NCBI GenBank assembly: GCA_934597585.1
Contig: CAKTSA010000030.1
Span: forward strand, 1-18,969
Direction: 5' to 3'
From: an uncultured Oscillospiraceae bacterium
GTDB lineage: Bacteria; Bacillota; Clostridia; Oscillospirales; Oscillospiraceae
Length of the DNA stretch: 18,969 nucleotides
In this document: piece by piece, positions 6,161-12,994 of the stretch
How positions within the stretch are numbered: position 1 is the stretch's first letter
Layout: each line of letters begins with the position of its first letter
Translations under genes and position numbers: made by a program
The notes under the pieces: generated by a model
Told to the model about the DNA's origin: nothing
What the model saw: the letters and a program-made list of their open reading frames with translations, nothing else
The model's database searches: none

Positions 6161-6569
6161 TGAAGGGGATATCTCAATTCAAGCCCATCAGCAGCCGCTT
6201 TTCCTGGTGGCAGTATCTCTTTTCCTTTGCCCTGTTCTCGGCGCTGACGGTCCTGCCGGTGCTGATGTTCGGCGGCCTTGATCTGATTTTGCGGACAGGA
6301 TACTATGCCATCTGGTTTTTCCTGTATTGGGCGGCCATTGCGCTGATCTTCTGCCTTGTGACCGCCTATCAAAAGTATCAGGCATTCGACAAGCCCATGC
6401 GGATGCTCAGCGAGGGGGCAAAAAGGTGGCCGCCGGCGATTTTTCTGTGTACCTGAAGCCCCTGAACCCGCCGAAGTATCAGAACGACGTGGACCGGATG
6501 TTTCAGGACTTCAATACCATGGTGACGGAGCTTGGCTCTATCGAGACCATGAAGAATGACTTTATTGCC
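6160..6569 (+). pseudogene. Truncated sensor histidine kinase, N-terminal third only
   Basis: The ORF starts at 6160, overlapping the response regulator stop. It encodes two membrane segments (about residues 21-39, WWQYLFSFALFSALTVLPVL, and 50-70, [19 protein letters not shown]). After MLSEGA the frame is lost in a run of five A at about 6421-6425: one extra A would continue [17 protein letters not shown], which is the normal HAMP-linker type sequence, in the next frame. That frame runs to MKNDFIA, the phrase that precedes the phosphorylated-His helix (NVSHE) in these kinases, and is cut at 6569. So the HisKA and ATPase domains are gone. It is a frameshift plus a 3' deletion joined to an unrelated gene. 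Confidence 0.85.
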
Positions 6570-6571
6570 AT

Positions 6572-7212
6572 ACGCCGAAGTTCTATGGCAAGGGATACGA
6601 AAAAGAAGAAACCGGAACGATCTCATGGGTCGGCCGGCTGCTGCCCCCCGCGGCGCAGAAGCTGCACGCGGTTTTGCAGGCAGAGACCTTCGATGCCGTG
6701 ATCTGCGTCCATGCCTTTGCAGCCCTGATCGTGACGGAGCTGCGGAAGCTGTACAGAGACCGCCTGCCTGCCTTCTTTGTGGCGACGGACTACCGTTGTT
6801 GTGATATGTGGGAATAACCGCAGCCGTGTCCGACAGTTCACGGCCATTCCGGTAAAAACACACAGCCGCATTCTCGGCTTCACCGACCAGATCAGCACCT
6901 ACATGGACGCAGCGGACTGCTTTGTCACCAAGGCCGGCGGTATCAGCATTACGGAGGCGATCGCAAAGGGAACGCCCACCATTCTGCTTAACGCCATCGG
7001 CGGCTGCGAAGCCTGCAACTTCCGGTTTGTGACGAAGAACGGCCTGATGCTGGGCGCAGAAAGCGCCGATGAAGCGGCAGCGCTCATTTTGAACGAACAG
7101 TACGAAAATGCTGGGAACAGGCATGAGAGCTGGCTGAATCGGGCGCTGATCTGGGAAACCATACAGCAGGCCGTTTCACAGACGGCAAGCACGCAGGAAG
7201 GGAGCGTTTGCG
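6572..7212 (+). pseudogene. Broken diacylglycerol glucosyltransferase/MurG-like glycosyltransferase
   Basis: Two pieces of a GT-B glycosyltransferase of the MGDG synthase/processive diacylglycerol glucosyltransferase type. The first (frame from 6572) reads [15 protein letters not shown], then [20 protein letters not shown] and AFFVATDY. The second (from about 6795, another frame) reads VVVICGNNRS, then HSRILGFTDQISTYMDAADC, FVTKAGGISITEAIAKGTP and LLNAIGGCEACNF, the C-terminal nucleotide-sugar-binding half with its conserved KxGG motif. The middle of the enzyme between TDY and VICGNN is missing, and the reading frame changes at about 6793. The N terminus is lost at the junction with the kinase fragment. 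In the intact family the enzyme glycosylates membrane diacylglycerol. It cannot be functional here. Confidence 0.8.
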
Positions 7213-7250
7213 ATGGCAGCACCGACGATCACACAGAAGGCGGAACGCTG
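7213..7250 (+). pseudogene. Truncated 5' end of a gene following the glycosyltransferase
   Basis: ATG at 7213 is preceded by AGGAAGGGAG, a good ribosome binding site, and opens MAAPTITQKAERC. After about a dozen codons the sequence appears to pass into DNA that reads better on the opposite strand, so the gene was cut off near 7250. The frame stays open to 7410 but most of that is likely not real protein. The product is not identifiable. Confidence 0.4.
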
Positions 7251-7400
7251 TACCCGGCGATTTCCTTTTCTCGGCGCGGTAGACCAGAAGCGCGGCATTA
7301 TAGCTGACGGGCTCCAGCGGCACATGGGTCAGTCCGCAGCAGTCCGCCGCGGAGGGATTGCCCAGGATCACGGTTTCATTCTGCCGCAGGATCTCCGCCG
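7240..7400 (-). pseudogene. Possible LysR-type regulator C-terminal fragment, antisense
   Basis: On the minus strand one frame reads AEILRQNETVILGNPSAADC, then CGLTHVPLEPVSYNAALLVY and RAEKRKSPG. The phrase VPLEP followed by a hydrophobic strand, VYR and a charged turn resembles the end of the substrate-binding domain of LysR-type regulators. There is no start, no HTH domain and no stop in a sensible place, so it is only a fragment. The family assignment is tentative. Confidence 0.3.
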
Positions 7401-7439
7401 GCTGCGTTGAGCGCTTGTGTTTCTTTGAAATTCTGAAGA
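7400..7439. repeat. 40-bp direct repeat, right copy
   Basis: Matches 5236-5275 at 38 of 40 positions; the differences are T to C changes in the T-rich part. It marks the right boundary of the rearranged segment and lies 35 bases before the thiamine operon promoter. Confidence 0.75.
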
Positions 7440-7473
7440 GAAGTCACACCTGAAAAGTATTGCAAAAAACAAC

Positions 7474-7502
7474 TTGAAAAATCTGGAAATCCATGGTATC
7501 AT
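7474..7502 (+). promoter_or_regulatory. Promoter of the thiamine salvage operon
   Basis: TTGAAA at 7474-7479 and TATCAT at 7497-7502 are 17 bases apart. The riboswitch aptamer begins about 9 bases downstream of the -10 element, as expected for a leader RNA. Confidence 0.65.
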
Positions 7503-7510
7503 AGCGCCAT

Positions 7511-7600
7511 CAACAGGGGAGCTCGCCGGAGCGGGCTGAGAGTGGGCTGTATCGCCCAGACCCTTCAACCTGATTTGGATAATGCCAACGTAGGGACATA
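7511..7600 (+). ncRNA. TPP riboswitch (THI element)
   Basis: The conserved aptamer elements appear in order: ACAGGGGAGC, GGGCTGAGAG, a P3-type GGGC...GCCC hairpin, GACCCTTCAACCTGAT, TGGATAATGCCAACG and TAGGGA. The aptamer binds thiamine pyrophosphate. With the terminator at 7625-7660 it should switch transcription of thiM and the downstream genes off when the coenzyme is plentiful. Confidence 0.96.
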
Positions 7601-7624
7601 CCGTCGCGGCGCGTATAACACGTA

Positions 7625-7660
7625 ATGCGGATATGCTTTCATTGGCATATCCGCATTTTT
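7625..7660 (+). terminator. Riboswitch-controlled intrinsic terminator
   Basis: Perfect 12-base arms ATGCGGATATGC and GCATATCCGCAT close an 8-base loop and are followed by TTTTT. It lies between the TPP aptamer and thiM, so it is the expression platform. Confidence 0.9.
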
Positions 7661-7681
7661 GCATGTAAAAGGAGTGTTTTT

Positions 7682-8503
7682 ATGCTGGGAACCTGTCTGG
7701 ACAACGTGCGCGAGACTGTGCCGCTGGTGCACAACATCACCAACTATGTCACCGTCAACGACGTGGCCAACATCCTGCTGGCCTGCGGCGGCAGCCCCAT
7801 TATGTCTGACGAGCCGGAGGACGTGGAGGATATCACCGCCATCTGCGGCGGACTGAACATCAACATCGGTACCCTGAACCAACGCAGCATCCAGGGGATG
7901 TTCCGGGCCGGGAAAAAGGCGGCGGAATTGGACCATGTGCTGCTGCTGGACCCCGTGGGGGCCGGGGCCTCCGCTCTGCGTACCAACACCGCCGTGGAGC
8001 TGATGCGGACACTGCCCTTTACCGTCATCCGGGGCAACATCTCCGAGATCAAGACCCTTGCGCTGGGCAGCGGCACCACCAAGGGCGTGGACGCCGACGT
8101 GGCCGACGCGGTGACGGAGGCCAATCTGGACGCGGCGGTGGCATTCGTGAAGGACTTTGCCCGAAAGAGCCGGGCCATCGTGGCGGTGACCGGCGCCATC
8201 GACCTGGTCAGCGACGGCGAGCGCTGCTATGTGATCCGCAACGGCCGGGCGGAGATGGGAAAGATCACCGGCACCGGCTGCCAGCTCTCCGGCATGATGA
8301 CCGCCTTCCTGGTGGCCAATCCCGACAACAGGCTGGAGGCCGCCGCGGCCGCCGTGTGTACCATGGGCCTGGCCGGTGAGATCGGCTGGAGCCGCATGGC
8401 GGAGGGCGACGGCAACTCCACCTACCGCAACCGCATTATCGACGCCGTTTACCACATGGACGGCGCGGCGCTGGAGAAGGGAGCCCGGTATGAAGTGCGC
8501 TGA
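7682..8503 (+). CDS. thiM: Hydroxyethylthiazole kinase ThiM
   Basis: 273 residues, the family length. ATG 7682 is chosen because AAAAGGAG lies just upstream and earlier in-frame starts fall inside the terminator hairpin. ThiM phosphorylates 4-methyl-5-(2-hydroxyethyl)thiazole with ATP, the salvage route to the thiazole half of thiamine. The ribokinase-like fold is clear: VPLVHNITNYVT near the N terminus (residues 14-24), GGSPIMSDEPEDVED, DPVGAGAS (90-97), RGNISEI (117-123), VTGAIDLVSDG (169-179) and the ATP-binding GTGCQLSG motif (197-204) with Cys200. It is the first gene of the operon and its end overlaps thiE by 14 bases. It is controlled by the TPP riboswitch and terminator upstream. Confidence 0.97.
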   Translation: MLGTCLDNVRETVPLVHNITNYVTVNDVANILLACGGSPIMSDEPEDVEDITAICGGLNINIGTLNQRSIQGMFRAGKKAAELDHVLLLDPVGAGASALRTNTAVELMRTLPFTVIRGNISEIKTLALGSGTTKGVDADVADAVTEANLDAAVAFVKDFARKSRAIVAVTGAIDLVSDGERCYVIRNGRAEMGKITGTGCQLSGMMTAFLVANPDNRLEAAAAAVCTMGLAGEIGWSRMAEGDGNSTYRNRIIDAVYHMDGAALEKGARYEVR

Positions 8504-9131
8504 AAAGGATCTGCTGCTGTACGCGGTGACGGACCGGTACTGGCTCGATGGCCGCACACTGACAGACGTGGTGCGGGAGAGCCTGGAGGGCGGCGTGACC
8601 ATGCTGCAGCTGCGGGAAAAAACGCTGGAGGAGCCCGCCTTTCTGCAGGAGGCCAGGGAGCTGCAGGTCCTGTGCCGGGCGTACCATGTGCCCTTCATTG
8701 TCAACGATAACGTGGACATCGCCCTGGCCATGGATGCCGACGGCGTCCATGTGGGGCAGAGCGACATGGAGGCCCTGGACGTCCGGGCCAAGCTGGGGCC
8801 GGACAAGATCATCGGCGTCTCCGCCCAGACGGTGGAGCAGGCGCTGCTGGCGGAGAAGCACGGCGCGGACTATTTGGGCGTGGGCGCGGTGTTTCCCACC
8901 GGCTCCAAGGCCGACGCCGAGGAGGTATCCTTCGATACGCTGAAGGCCATCTGCCAGGCGGTGTCCATCCCCGTGGTGGCCATCGGCGGCATCAGCCGCG
9001 GCAATGTGGCCCGCCTGGCGGGCAGCGGCATCTGCGGTGTGGCGGTCATCAGCGCCATCTACGGCGCGGCGGACATCCGGGCCGCCTCGCAGGAGCTGAA
9101 AGCGGCCACTGAGGAGATGCTGCAGCGATGA
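8490..9131 (+). CDS. thiE: Thiamine-phosphate synthase ThiE
   Basis: 213 residues. ATG 8490 follows GAAGGGAG and overlaps the end of thiM by 14 bases, so the two are probably translationally coupled. ThiE joins HMP pyrophosphate and thiazole phosphate to give thiamine monophosphate. The TIM-barrel signature motifs are present: TMLQLREK (residues 37-44), FIVNDNVDIALAMDADGVHV (69-88) with the pyrophosphate/Mg-binding Asn72-Asp73, GVSAQT (109-114), YLGVGAVFPTGSK (128-140) and VAIGGIS (163-169). All are in canonical order and spacing, so activity is expected. The neighbouring kinases ThiM and ThiD supply its two substrates. Confidence 0.97.
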   Translation: MKCAEKDLLLYAVTDRYWLDGRTLTDVVRESLEGGVTMLQLREKTLEEPAFLQEARELQVLCRAYHVPFIVNDNVDIALAMDADGVHVGQSDMEALDVRAKLGPDKIIGVSAQTVEQALLAEKHGADYLGVGAVFPTGSKADAEEVSFDTLKAICQAVSIPVVAIGGISRGNVARLAGSGICGVAVISAIYGAADIRAASQELKAATEEMLQR

Positions 9132-9787
9132 TCCGGGGCGTCATATTTGACCTGGACGGCGTGCTGCTGGACTCCATGGCCATCTGGAACGACCTGGGGG
9201 CCCGCTACCTCCGCGGGCAGGGCCTTGCACCGGAGCCGGGGCTGAACGCCATCCTGTTTTCCATGAGCATGGAGCAGGGTGCCGCCTATCTGAAGGCCCA
9301 CTATCCGCTGCCGCAGAGCGAGACGGAGATTCTGAACGGTATCCAGACCATGCTGCGGGATTTTTATTATGATGAAGTCCCCGCCAAGGCGGGCGCAGGA
9401 GAGACCCTGGCTTTCCTGCGGAGCCGGGGCATCCCTATGGCGGCGGCCACCTCCAGCCCCCGCGCTCATGTGACCCGGGCCCTGGAGCGGCTGGGCCTGC
9501 TGGGCCATCTCTCTGTCATTTTCACCACCGGCGAGTTGGGAAAGAGCAAGCATCAGCCGGACATCTACCACCTGGCGGCGGACGCGCTGCATACCGCCCC
9601 GGCGGAGACGCTGGTGTGCGAGGATTCCCTCTACGCCCTTCAAACCGCCAGGGCGGCGGGCTATCGCACGGTGGGGCTGTACGACGCCGACGGCGAGTCG
9701 GATCAGGCGGGCCTGCGGAATGCGGCGGAGGTCTATCTCACGTCGCTGACGGAATTTCCCACCGCCTGGGAGCGGCTGAACCACTGA
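9128..9787 (+). CDS. HAD-superfamily phosphatase in the thiamine operon
   Basis: 219 residues; its ATG overlaps the thiE stop (ATGA). HAD motif I is IFDLDGVLLDS with the nucleophile Asp8 and acid/base Asp10. Residues 16-80 form a helical cap (C1 type, beta-phosphoglucomutase/phosphatase-like). Motif II is AATSS with Thr108, motif III includes the Lys at 139 or 141 in GELGKSKHQPD, and motif IV is CEDSLYA with Glu165-Asp166. All catalytic residues are present, so it should be an active Mg-dependent phosphomonoesterase. Its place directly after thiE suggests that it acts on thiamine monophosphate or on HMP phosphate, but the substrate cannot be read from the sequence. Generic sugar phosphatase or phosphoglucomutase activity is the alternative. 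Confidence 0.88.
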   Translation: MIRGVIFDLDGVLLDSMAIWNDLGARYLRGQGLAPEPGLNAILFSMSMEQGAAYLKAHYPLPQSETEILNGIQTMLRDFYYDEVPAKAGAGETLAFLRSRGIPMAAATSSPRAHVTRALERLGLLGHLSVIFTTGELGKSKHQPDIYHLAADALHTAPAETLVCEDSLYALQTARAAGYRTVGLYDADGESDQAGLRNAAEVYLTSLTEFPTAWERLNH

Positions 9788-9819
9788 ATCAGGAACGAAC
9801 GGGCATTCTCCCGTGTTCA

Positions 9820-9852
9820 CGCGGTGCATTGGGGGCACCACCTTGCATCGCG
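9820..9852 (+). repeat. Hairpin in the gap before thiD
   Basis: Arms CGCGGTGCA (9820-9828) and TGCATCGCG (9844-9852) pair over 9 bases with one G-T wobble around a 15-base loop; only an A run follows. It lies in the only sizeable gap (102 bases) of the thiamine operon and could be an mRNA-processing or attenuation element. Confidence 0.4.
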
Positions 9853-9889
9853 CTAAAAAACTGTGCTGTAAAAGGAAAGGACGAATAGT

Positions 9890-10687
9890 ATGAGAACAGC
9901 ATTGACCATTGCTGGAAGCGATTCCAGCGGAGGCGCCGGTATCCAGGCTGACATCAAGACCATGACCGCCAACGACGTATTCGCCACCTGTGCGGTCACG
10001 GCCCTGACGGCCCAGAACACCACCGGCGTCACAGACATTCTGGAGTCCACGCCCCACTTTCTGGAGGAGCAGCTGGACGCGGTTTTTACGGACATTTTCC
10101 CCGACGCGGTGAAGATCGGCATGGTCTCCTCCGCGGCGCTGATCGCCGTCATCGCGGACAAGCTCCGCCAGTACGGCGCGAAGCATATTGTGGTAGATCC
10201 CGTGATGGTGGCAACCTCCGGGGCAAAGCTCCTGCAGGACGACGCCGTGTCAGCCCTGACAGAAAAGCTCCTGCCCCTAGCGGAGGTGCTGACCCCCAAC
10301 ATCCCCGAGGCGGAGATTCTCTCCGGCATGACCATCACCGACGCCGCCGGCATGGAGACCGCCGCCCGGATCATCCACGACAGGTACGGCTGCGCCGTGC
10401 TGTGCAAGGGCGGCCACCAGATCAACGACGCCGACGACCTGCTGTGGCGGGATGGCAGCGGCAAGTGGTTCCGGGGCAAACGCATCGACAATCCCAACAC
10501 CCACGGCACCGGCTGCACCCTGTCCAGCGCCATCGCCGCCAACCTGGCGAAGGGCTGTGACCTGGACACGGCGGTGGAGCGGGCCAAGGCCTACATCTCC
10601 GGCGCCCTGGCGGCCATGCTGAATCTGGGCAAGGGCTCCGGCCCCATGGACCACATGTTTGCGCTGAAAGGAGAGTTTGTGGAATGA
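9890..10687 (+). CDS. thiD: Hydroxymethylpyrimidine/phosphomethylpyrimidine kinase ThiD
   Basis: 265 residues. ATG 9890 follows AAAGGAAAGGA. ThiD phosphorylates 4-amino-5-hydroxymethyl-2-methylpyrimidine (HMP) twice, giving HMP pyrophosphate for ThiE. The N-terminal ALTIAGSDSSGGAGIQADIK (residues 4-23) is the family signature. KIGMVSS (75-81), VVDPVMVATSGAKLL (101-115), LTPNIPEAEIL (134-144), CKGGH (172-176) and the HGTGCTLSSAIA motif (205-216) with Cys209 complete the ribokinase fold. The stop overlaps the start of cytX. With no thiC in the window, the operon is laid out for pyrimidine salvage: CytX brings HMP in and ThiD traps it by phosphorylation. Confidence 0.97.
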   Translation: MRTALTIAGSDSSGGAGIQADIKTMTANDVFATCAVTALTAQNTTGVTDILESTPHFLEEQLDAVFTDIFPDAVKIGMVSSAALIAVIADKLRQYGAKHIVVDPVMVATSGAKLLQDDAVSALTEKLLPLAEVLTPNIPEAEILSGMTITDAAGMETAARIIHDRYGCAVLCKGGHQINDADDLLWRDGSGKWFRGKRIDNPNTHGTGCTLSSAIAANLAKGCDLDTAVERAKAYISGALAAMLNLGKGSGPMDHMFALKGEFVE

Positions 10688-11859
10688 AAAAGACTTCTAC
10701 CTTTCAGAACGCCTTGATCTGGTTCGGGGCAGGCGTGTCCCTGGCGGAGATCCTGACCGGTACAGCCTTTGCCCCCCTGGGCATGGGCAAGGGTCTGCTG
10801 GCCATCGTCATCGGCCACGTTATCGGCTGCGCCATGATGCTGCTGGCGGGCCTCATCGGCGGCCGCACCGGCCGCAGCGCCATGGAGACGGTGAAAATGA
10901 GCTTCGGCCAGAAGGGCGGCCTGCTGTTTGCTCTGCTGAACGTATTGCAGCTGGTGGGCTGGACCGCCATCATGATCTATGACGGCGCGCTGGCCATCGG
11001 CGGTATCTTCCCCGTGGGCCACTGGGTGTGGTGCCTGGTGATCGGCGCGCTGATCGTGCTGTGGATCGTGGTGGGCATCACCGACCTGGGCTGGATCAAC
11101 AAGGTGACCATGGCGGCGCTGTTTGTGTTGACGCTGGTGCTGTGCAAGGTGATCTTCTTCTCCGGCGGCGCCATGGCGGCCCCCGGCGGCGAGGGCCTGA
11201 CCTTCGGCGCGGCGGTGGAGCTGGCGGTGGCCATGCCCCTGTCCTGGCTGCCCCTGATCAGCGACTATACCCGCGAGGCGGCCAAGCCCGTCCGGGCCAC
11301 GGTGGCCAGCGTGGTGACCTATGGCCTGGTGTCCTGCTGGATGTACGTCATTGGCATGGGCGCGGCCATCTTCACCGGGGAGTACGACATCGCCGTCATC
11401 ATGGTAAAGGCGGGCCTGGGCATCGCCGCGCTGGTGATCCTGGTGTTCTCCACCGTCACCACCACCTTCCTGGACGCCTGGTCGGCCGGAATCTCCGCCG
11501 AGTCCCTGTCCGGCAGGATCAACGGCAAAAAGGCCGCCATCGCCGTAACGGTGATCGGCGTGGCCGGGGCGATCATTTTCCCCATGGACGATATCACCAA
11601 CTTCCTGTATCTGATCGGCTCCGTGTTTGCCCCCATGATCGCCGTGCAGATCGCGGATCACTTCCTGCTGAAGCGGGATCGCTTCGTCGTGGCGGCGGAC
11701 AGCCGGAACCTGGTGATCTGGCTCATCGGCTTCATCGCCTACCGGCTGCTGATGGGCGTGGATACCCCGGTGGGCTACACCCTGCCGGACATGCTGCTGA
11801 CGGTGCTGCTGTGCGTCGTCGCGGAAAAGGTAAGACCAACGGCGCAAAACCGCCAATAA
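10684..11859 (+). CDS. cytX: Hydroxymethylpyrimidine transporter CytX
   Basis: 391 residues, starting at ATG 10684 inside the thiD stop (ATGA overlap), with GGAGAG just upstream. It is an NCS1-family (cytosine/purine permease-like) integral membrane protein with about 12 hydrophobic segments. Recognisable parts are NALIWFGAGVSLAEILTGTA near the N terminus, LGMGKGLLAIVIGHVIGCAM, and the SWLPLISDYTREA loop after the mid-protein helix. NCS1 proteins found in TPP-riboswitch operons next to thiD are known as CytX and import HMP. The gene context here is exactly that. It is the last gene of the operon and is followed by a strong terminator. Confidence 0.93.
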   Translation: MKKTSTFQNALIWFGAGVSLAEILTGTAFAPLGMGKGLLAIVIGHVIGCAMMLLAGLIGGRTGRSAMETVKMSFGQKGGLLFALLNVLQLVGWTAIMIYDGALAIGGIFPVGHWVWCLVIGALIVLWIVVGITDLGWINKVTMAALFVLTLVLCKVIFFSGGAMAAPGGEGLTFGAAVELAVAMPLSWLPLISDYTREAAKPVRATVASVVTYGLVSCWMYVIGMGAAIFTGEYDIAVIMVKAGLGIAALVILVFSTVTTTFLDAWSAGISAESLSGRINGKKAAIAVTVIGVAGAIIFPMDDITNFLYLIGSVFAPMIAVQIADHFLLKRDRFVVAADSRNLVIWLIGFIAYRLLMGVDTPVGYTLPDMLLTVLLCVVAEKVRPTAQNRQ

Positions 11860-11886
11860 AAGCAAAGAAGAAAAGACGTTCGCCAC

Positions 11887-11920
11887 AGCCCGGCGGGACA
11901 GCTTGTCCCACCGGGCTTTT
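11887..11920 (+). terminator. Intrinsic terminator of the thiamine operon
   Basis: AGCCCGGCGGGACA and TGTCCCACCGGGCT pair at 13 of 14 positions around a 3-base loop and end in TTTT. It follows the cytX stop by 27 bases. Confidence 0.9.
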
Positions 11921-11943
11921 GCCGCGATTCAACCGCTGGTTTG

Positions 11944-11971
11944 TTGCATTCCGGCGGCGGTCTGGTACAAT
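11944..11971 (+). promoter_or_regulatory. Promoter of the XRE regulator and transport operon
   Basis: TTGCAT at 11944-11949 and TACAAT at 11966-11971 are separated by 16 bases. The regulator gene starts 18 bases after the -10 element, so the 5' leader is very short. No separate promoter is evident before the transporter genes, so this one may drive the whole run to 17719. Confidence 0.65.
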
Positions 11972-11989
11972 AAAAGGCGAGGTGAGACC

Positions 11990-12976
11990 ATGGACAAAGA
12001 GGTATTCGGCGGCTTTATCGCCGAGCTGCGCAAAGAGACCGGGATGACGCAAAAGCAGGTGGCCGAGCGGCTGCATGTGACCGACCGGGCTGTCAGCAAA
12101 TGGGAGCGGGGGCTCAGCTATCCCGACGTGACACTGATGGAGCCGCTGGCCGCCGTGCTGGGCGTCGGCGTGGAGGAACTGCTGACCTGCCGGCGGAAGG
12201 CGGCGCCTGCGTCGGAGCCGGAGCTGCCCGCCCTGCACTCGGTGCTGACCATCAGCCGGGAGGAAAAGCGCCTCCGTGCCCGACGCATGCGGGTGCTGTT
12301 CGGCGCTGCCGCTGCGGCGCTGGTGCTGGCGGTGCTGATCACCATGCAGCACAACGGCAAGCTCTTTTGTGAGCGGCGCACCACATCCCCGGACGGCGGC
12401 ACCACCTTCACGGCGTACCGGGACAGCCTGCTTGACGGCCAGCTCTACATAAAGCTGGACCACCCCATGAGCTTCGAGGGCGCTGCCTGCCGCTACTGCG
12501 GTCGGGGTGCGCCGGAATGGACAGATCGACAGGCGCTGGAATGGAGCCTGACCTCGGTGGAGGAGCTCTCCTGGTCGGAGGACGGGCGGTATCTGCTGAT
12601 CCGGGGCGGCGGCAGCAACGGCAAGTCCATGGAGCTGATGCTGTGGGACTTTGCGAAATACGGCCAGGACAGCCCCGTCCACAGCAACGGGATCACCCTG
12701 GCCATTCTGCAGCAGCTGTCCGGCTTTGCTGCATACGAGGGCCGCGTGGGGGATGGTCAGCCTCTGCCCGATCTGACCCTGCGGCCCCTGCTGCCCGCCC
12801 TGCCGGGGACCGGCTGGGTACCGCAGGTGGCGCTGTCAGACGTCCATTGGATCGGCGGCAGCCATCGCCTGGCCATGACCTACGCCTATGACGGCACGGA
12901 CGGGCTGCACCGCAGCGGACAGCTGACCTATGACGCGAACACGGAGACAGTGGTCGCCGTGGAACGATCGGAATAA
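11990..12976 (+). CDS. Membrane-anchored XRE-family regulator
   Basis: 328 residues from ATG 11990, with GAGGTGAG 3-8 bases upstream; an in-frame start at 11903 lies inside the terminator and is rejected. Residues 7-61 are a classic XRE helix-turn-helix: FIAELRKETGMTQKQVAERL, then HVTDRAVSKWERGLSYPDV. A basic linker (EEKRLRARRMR, 91-101) precedes one transmembrane helix (102-119, VLFGAAAAALVLAVLITM). The remaining 200 or so residues would lie outside the cell if the basic side is cytoplasmic. That domain has SPDGGTTFTAYRDS and WSEDGRYLLIRGGGSNGKSM, repeated short beta-strand phrases, and CRYCG; I do not recognise its family. The gene is 18 bases from the first binding-protein gene. A one-piece transmembrane sensor-regulator for the transport operon is the natural reading but is inference. 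Confidence 0.85.
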   Translation: MDKEVFGGFIAELRKETGMTQKQVAERLHVTDRAVSKWERGLSYPDVTLMEPLAAVLGVGVEELLTCRRKAAPASEPELPALHSVLTISREEKRLRARRMRVLFGAAAAALVLAVLITMQHNGKLFCERRTTSPDGGTTFTAYRDSLLDGQLYIKLDHPMSFEGAACRYCGRGAPEWTDRQALEWSLTSVEELSWSEDGRYLLIRGGGSNGKSMELMLWDFAKYGQDSPVHSNGITLAILQQLSGFAAYEGRVGDGQPLPDLTLRPLLPALPGTGWVPQVALSDVHWIGGSHRLAMTYAYDGTDGLHRSGQLTYDANTETVVAVERSE

Positions 12977-12994
12977 CAGACAAGGAGGTACGCC

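Noticed and set aside
6415..6430. Programmed frameshift in the histidine kinase
   Set aside because: The A run could slip, but the gene is cut off before its catalytic domains 140 bases later, so there would be nothing to gain; mutation is simpler.
7565..8812. 415-residue minus-strand open frame across the riboswitch, thiM and thiE
   Set aside because: It is antisense to two certain genes and a riboswitch; its Gly/Ala/His-rich composition is that of a shadow in GC-rich DNA.
9059..10186. 375-residue minus-strand open frame across the HAD gene and thiD
   Set aside because: It is antisense to well-supported genes and its composition is not protein-like.
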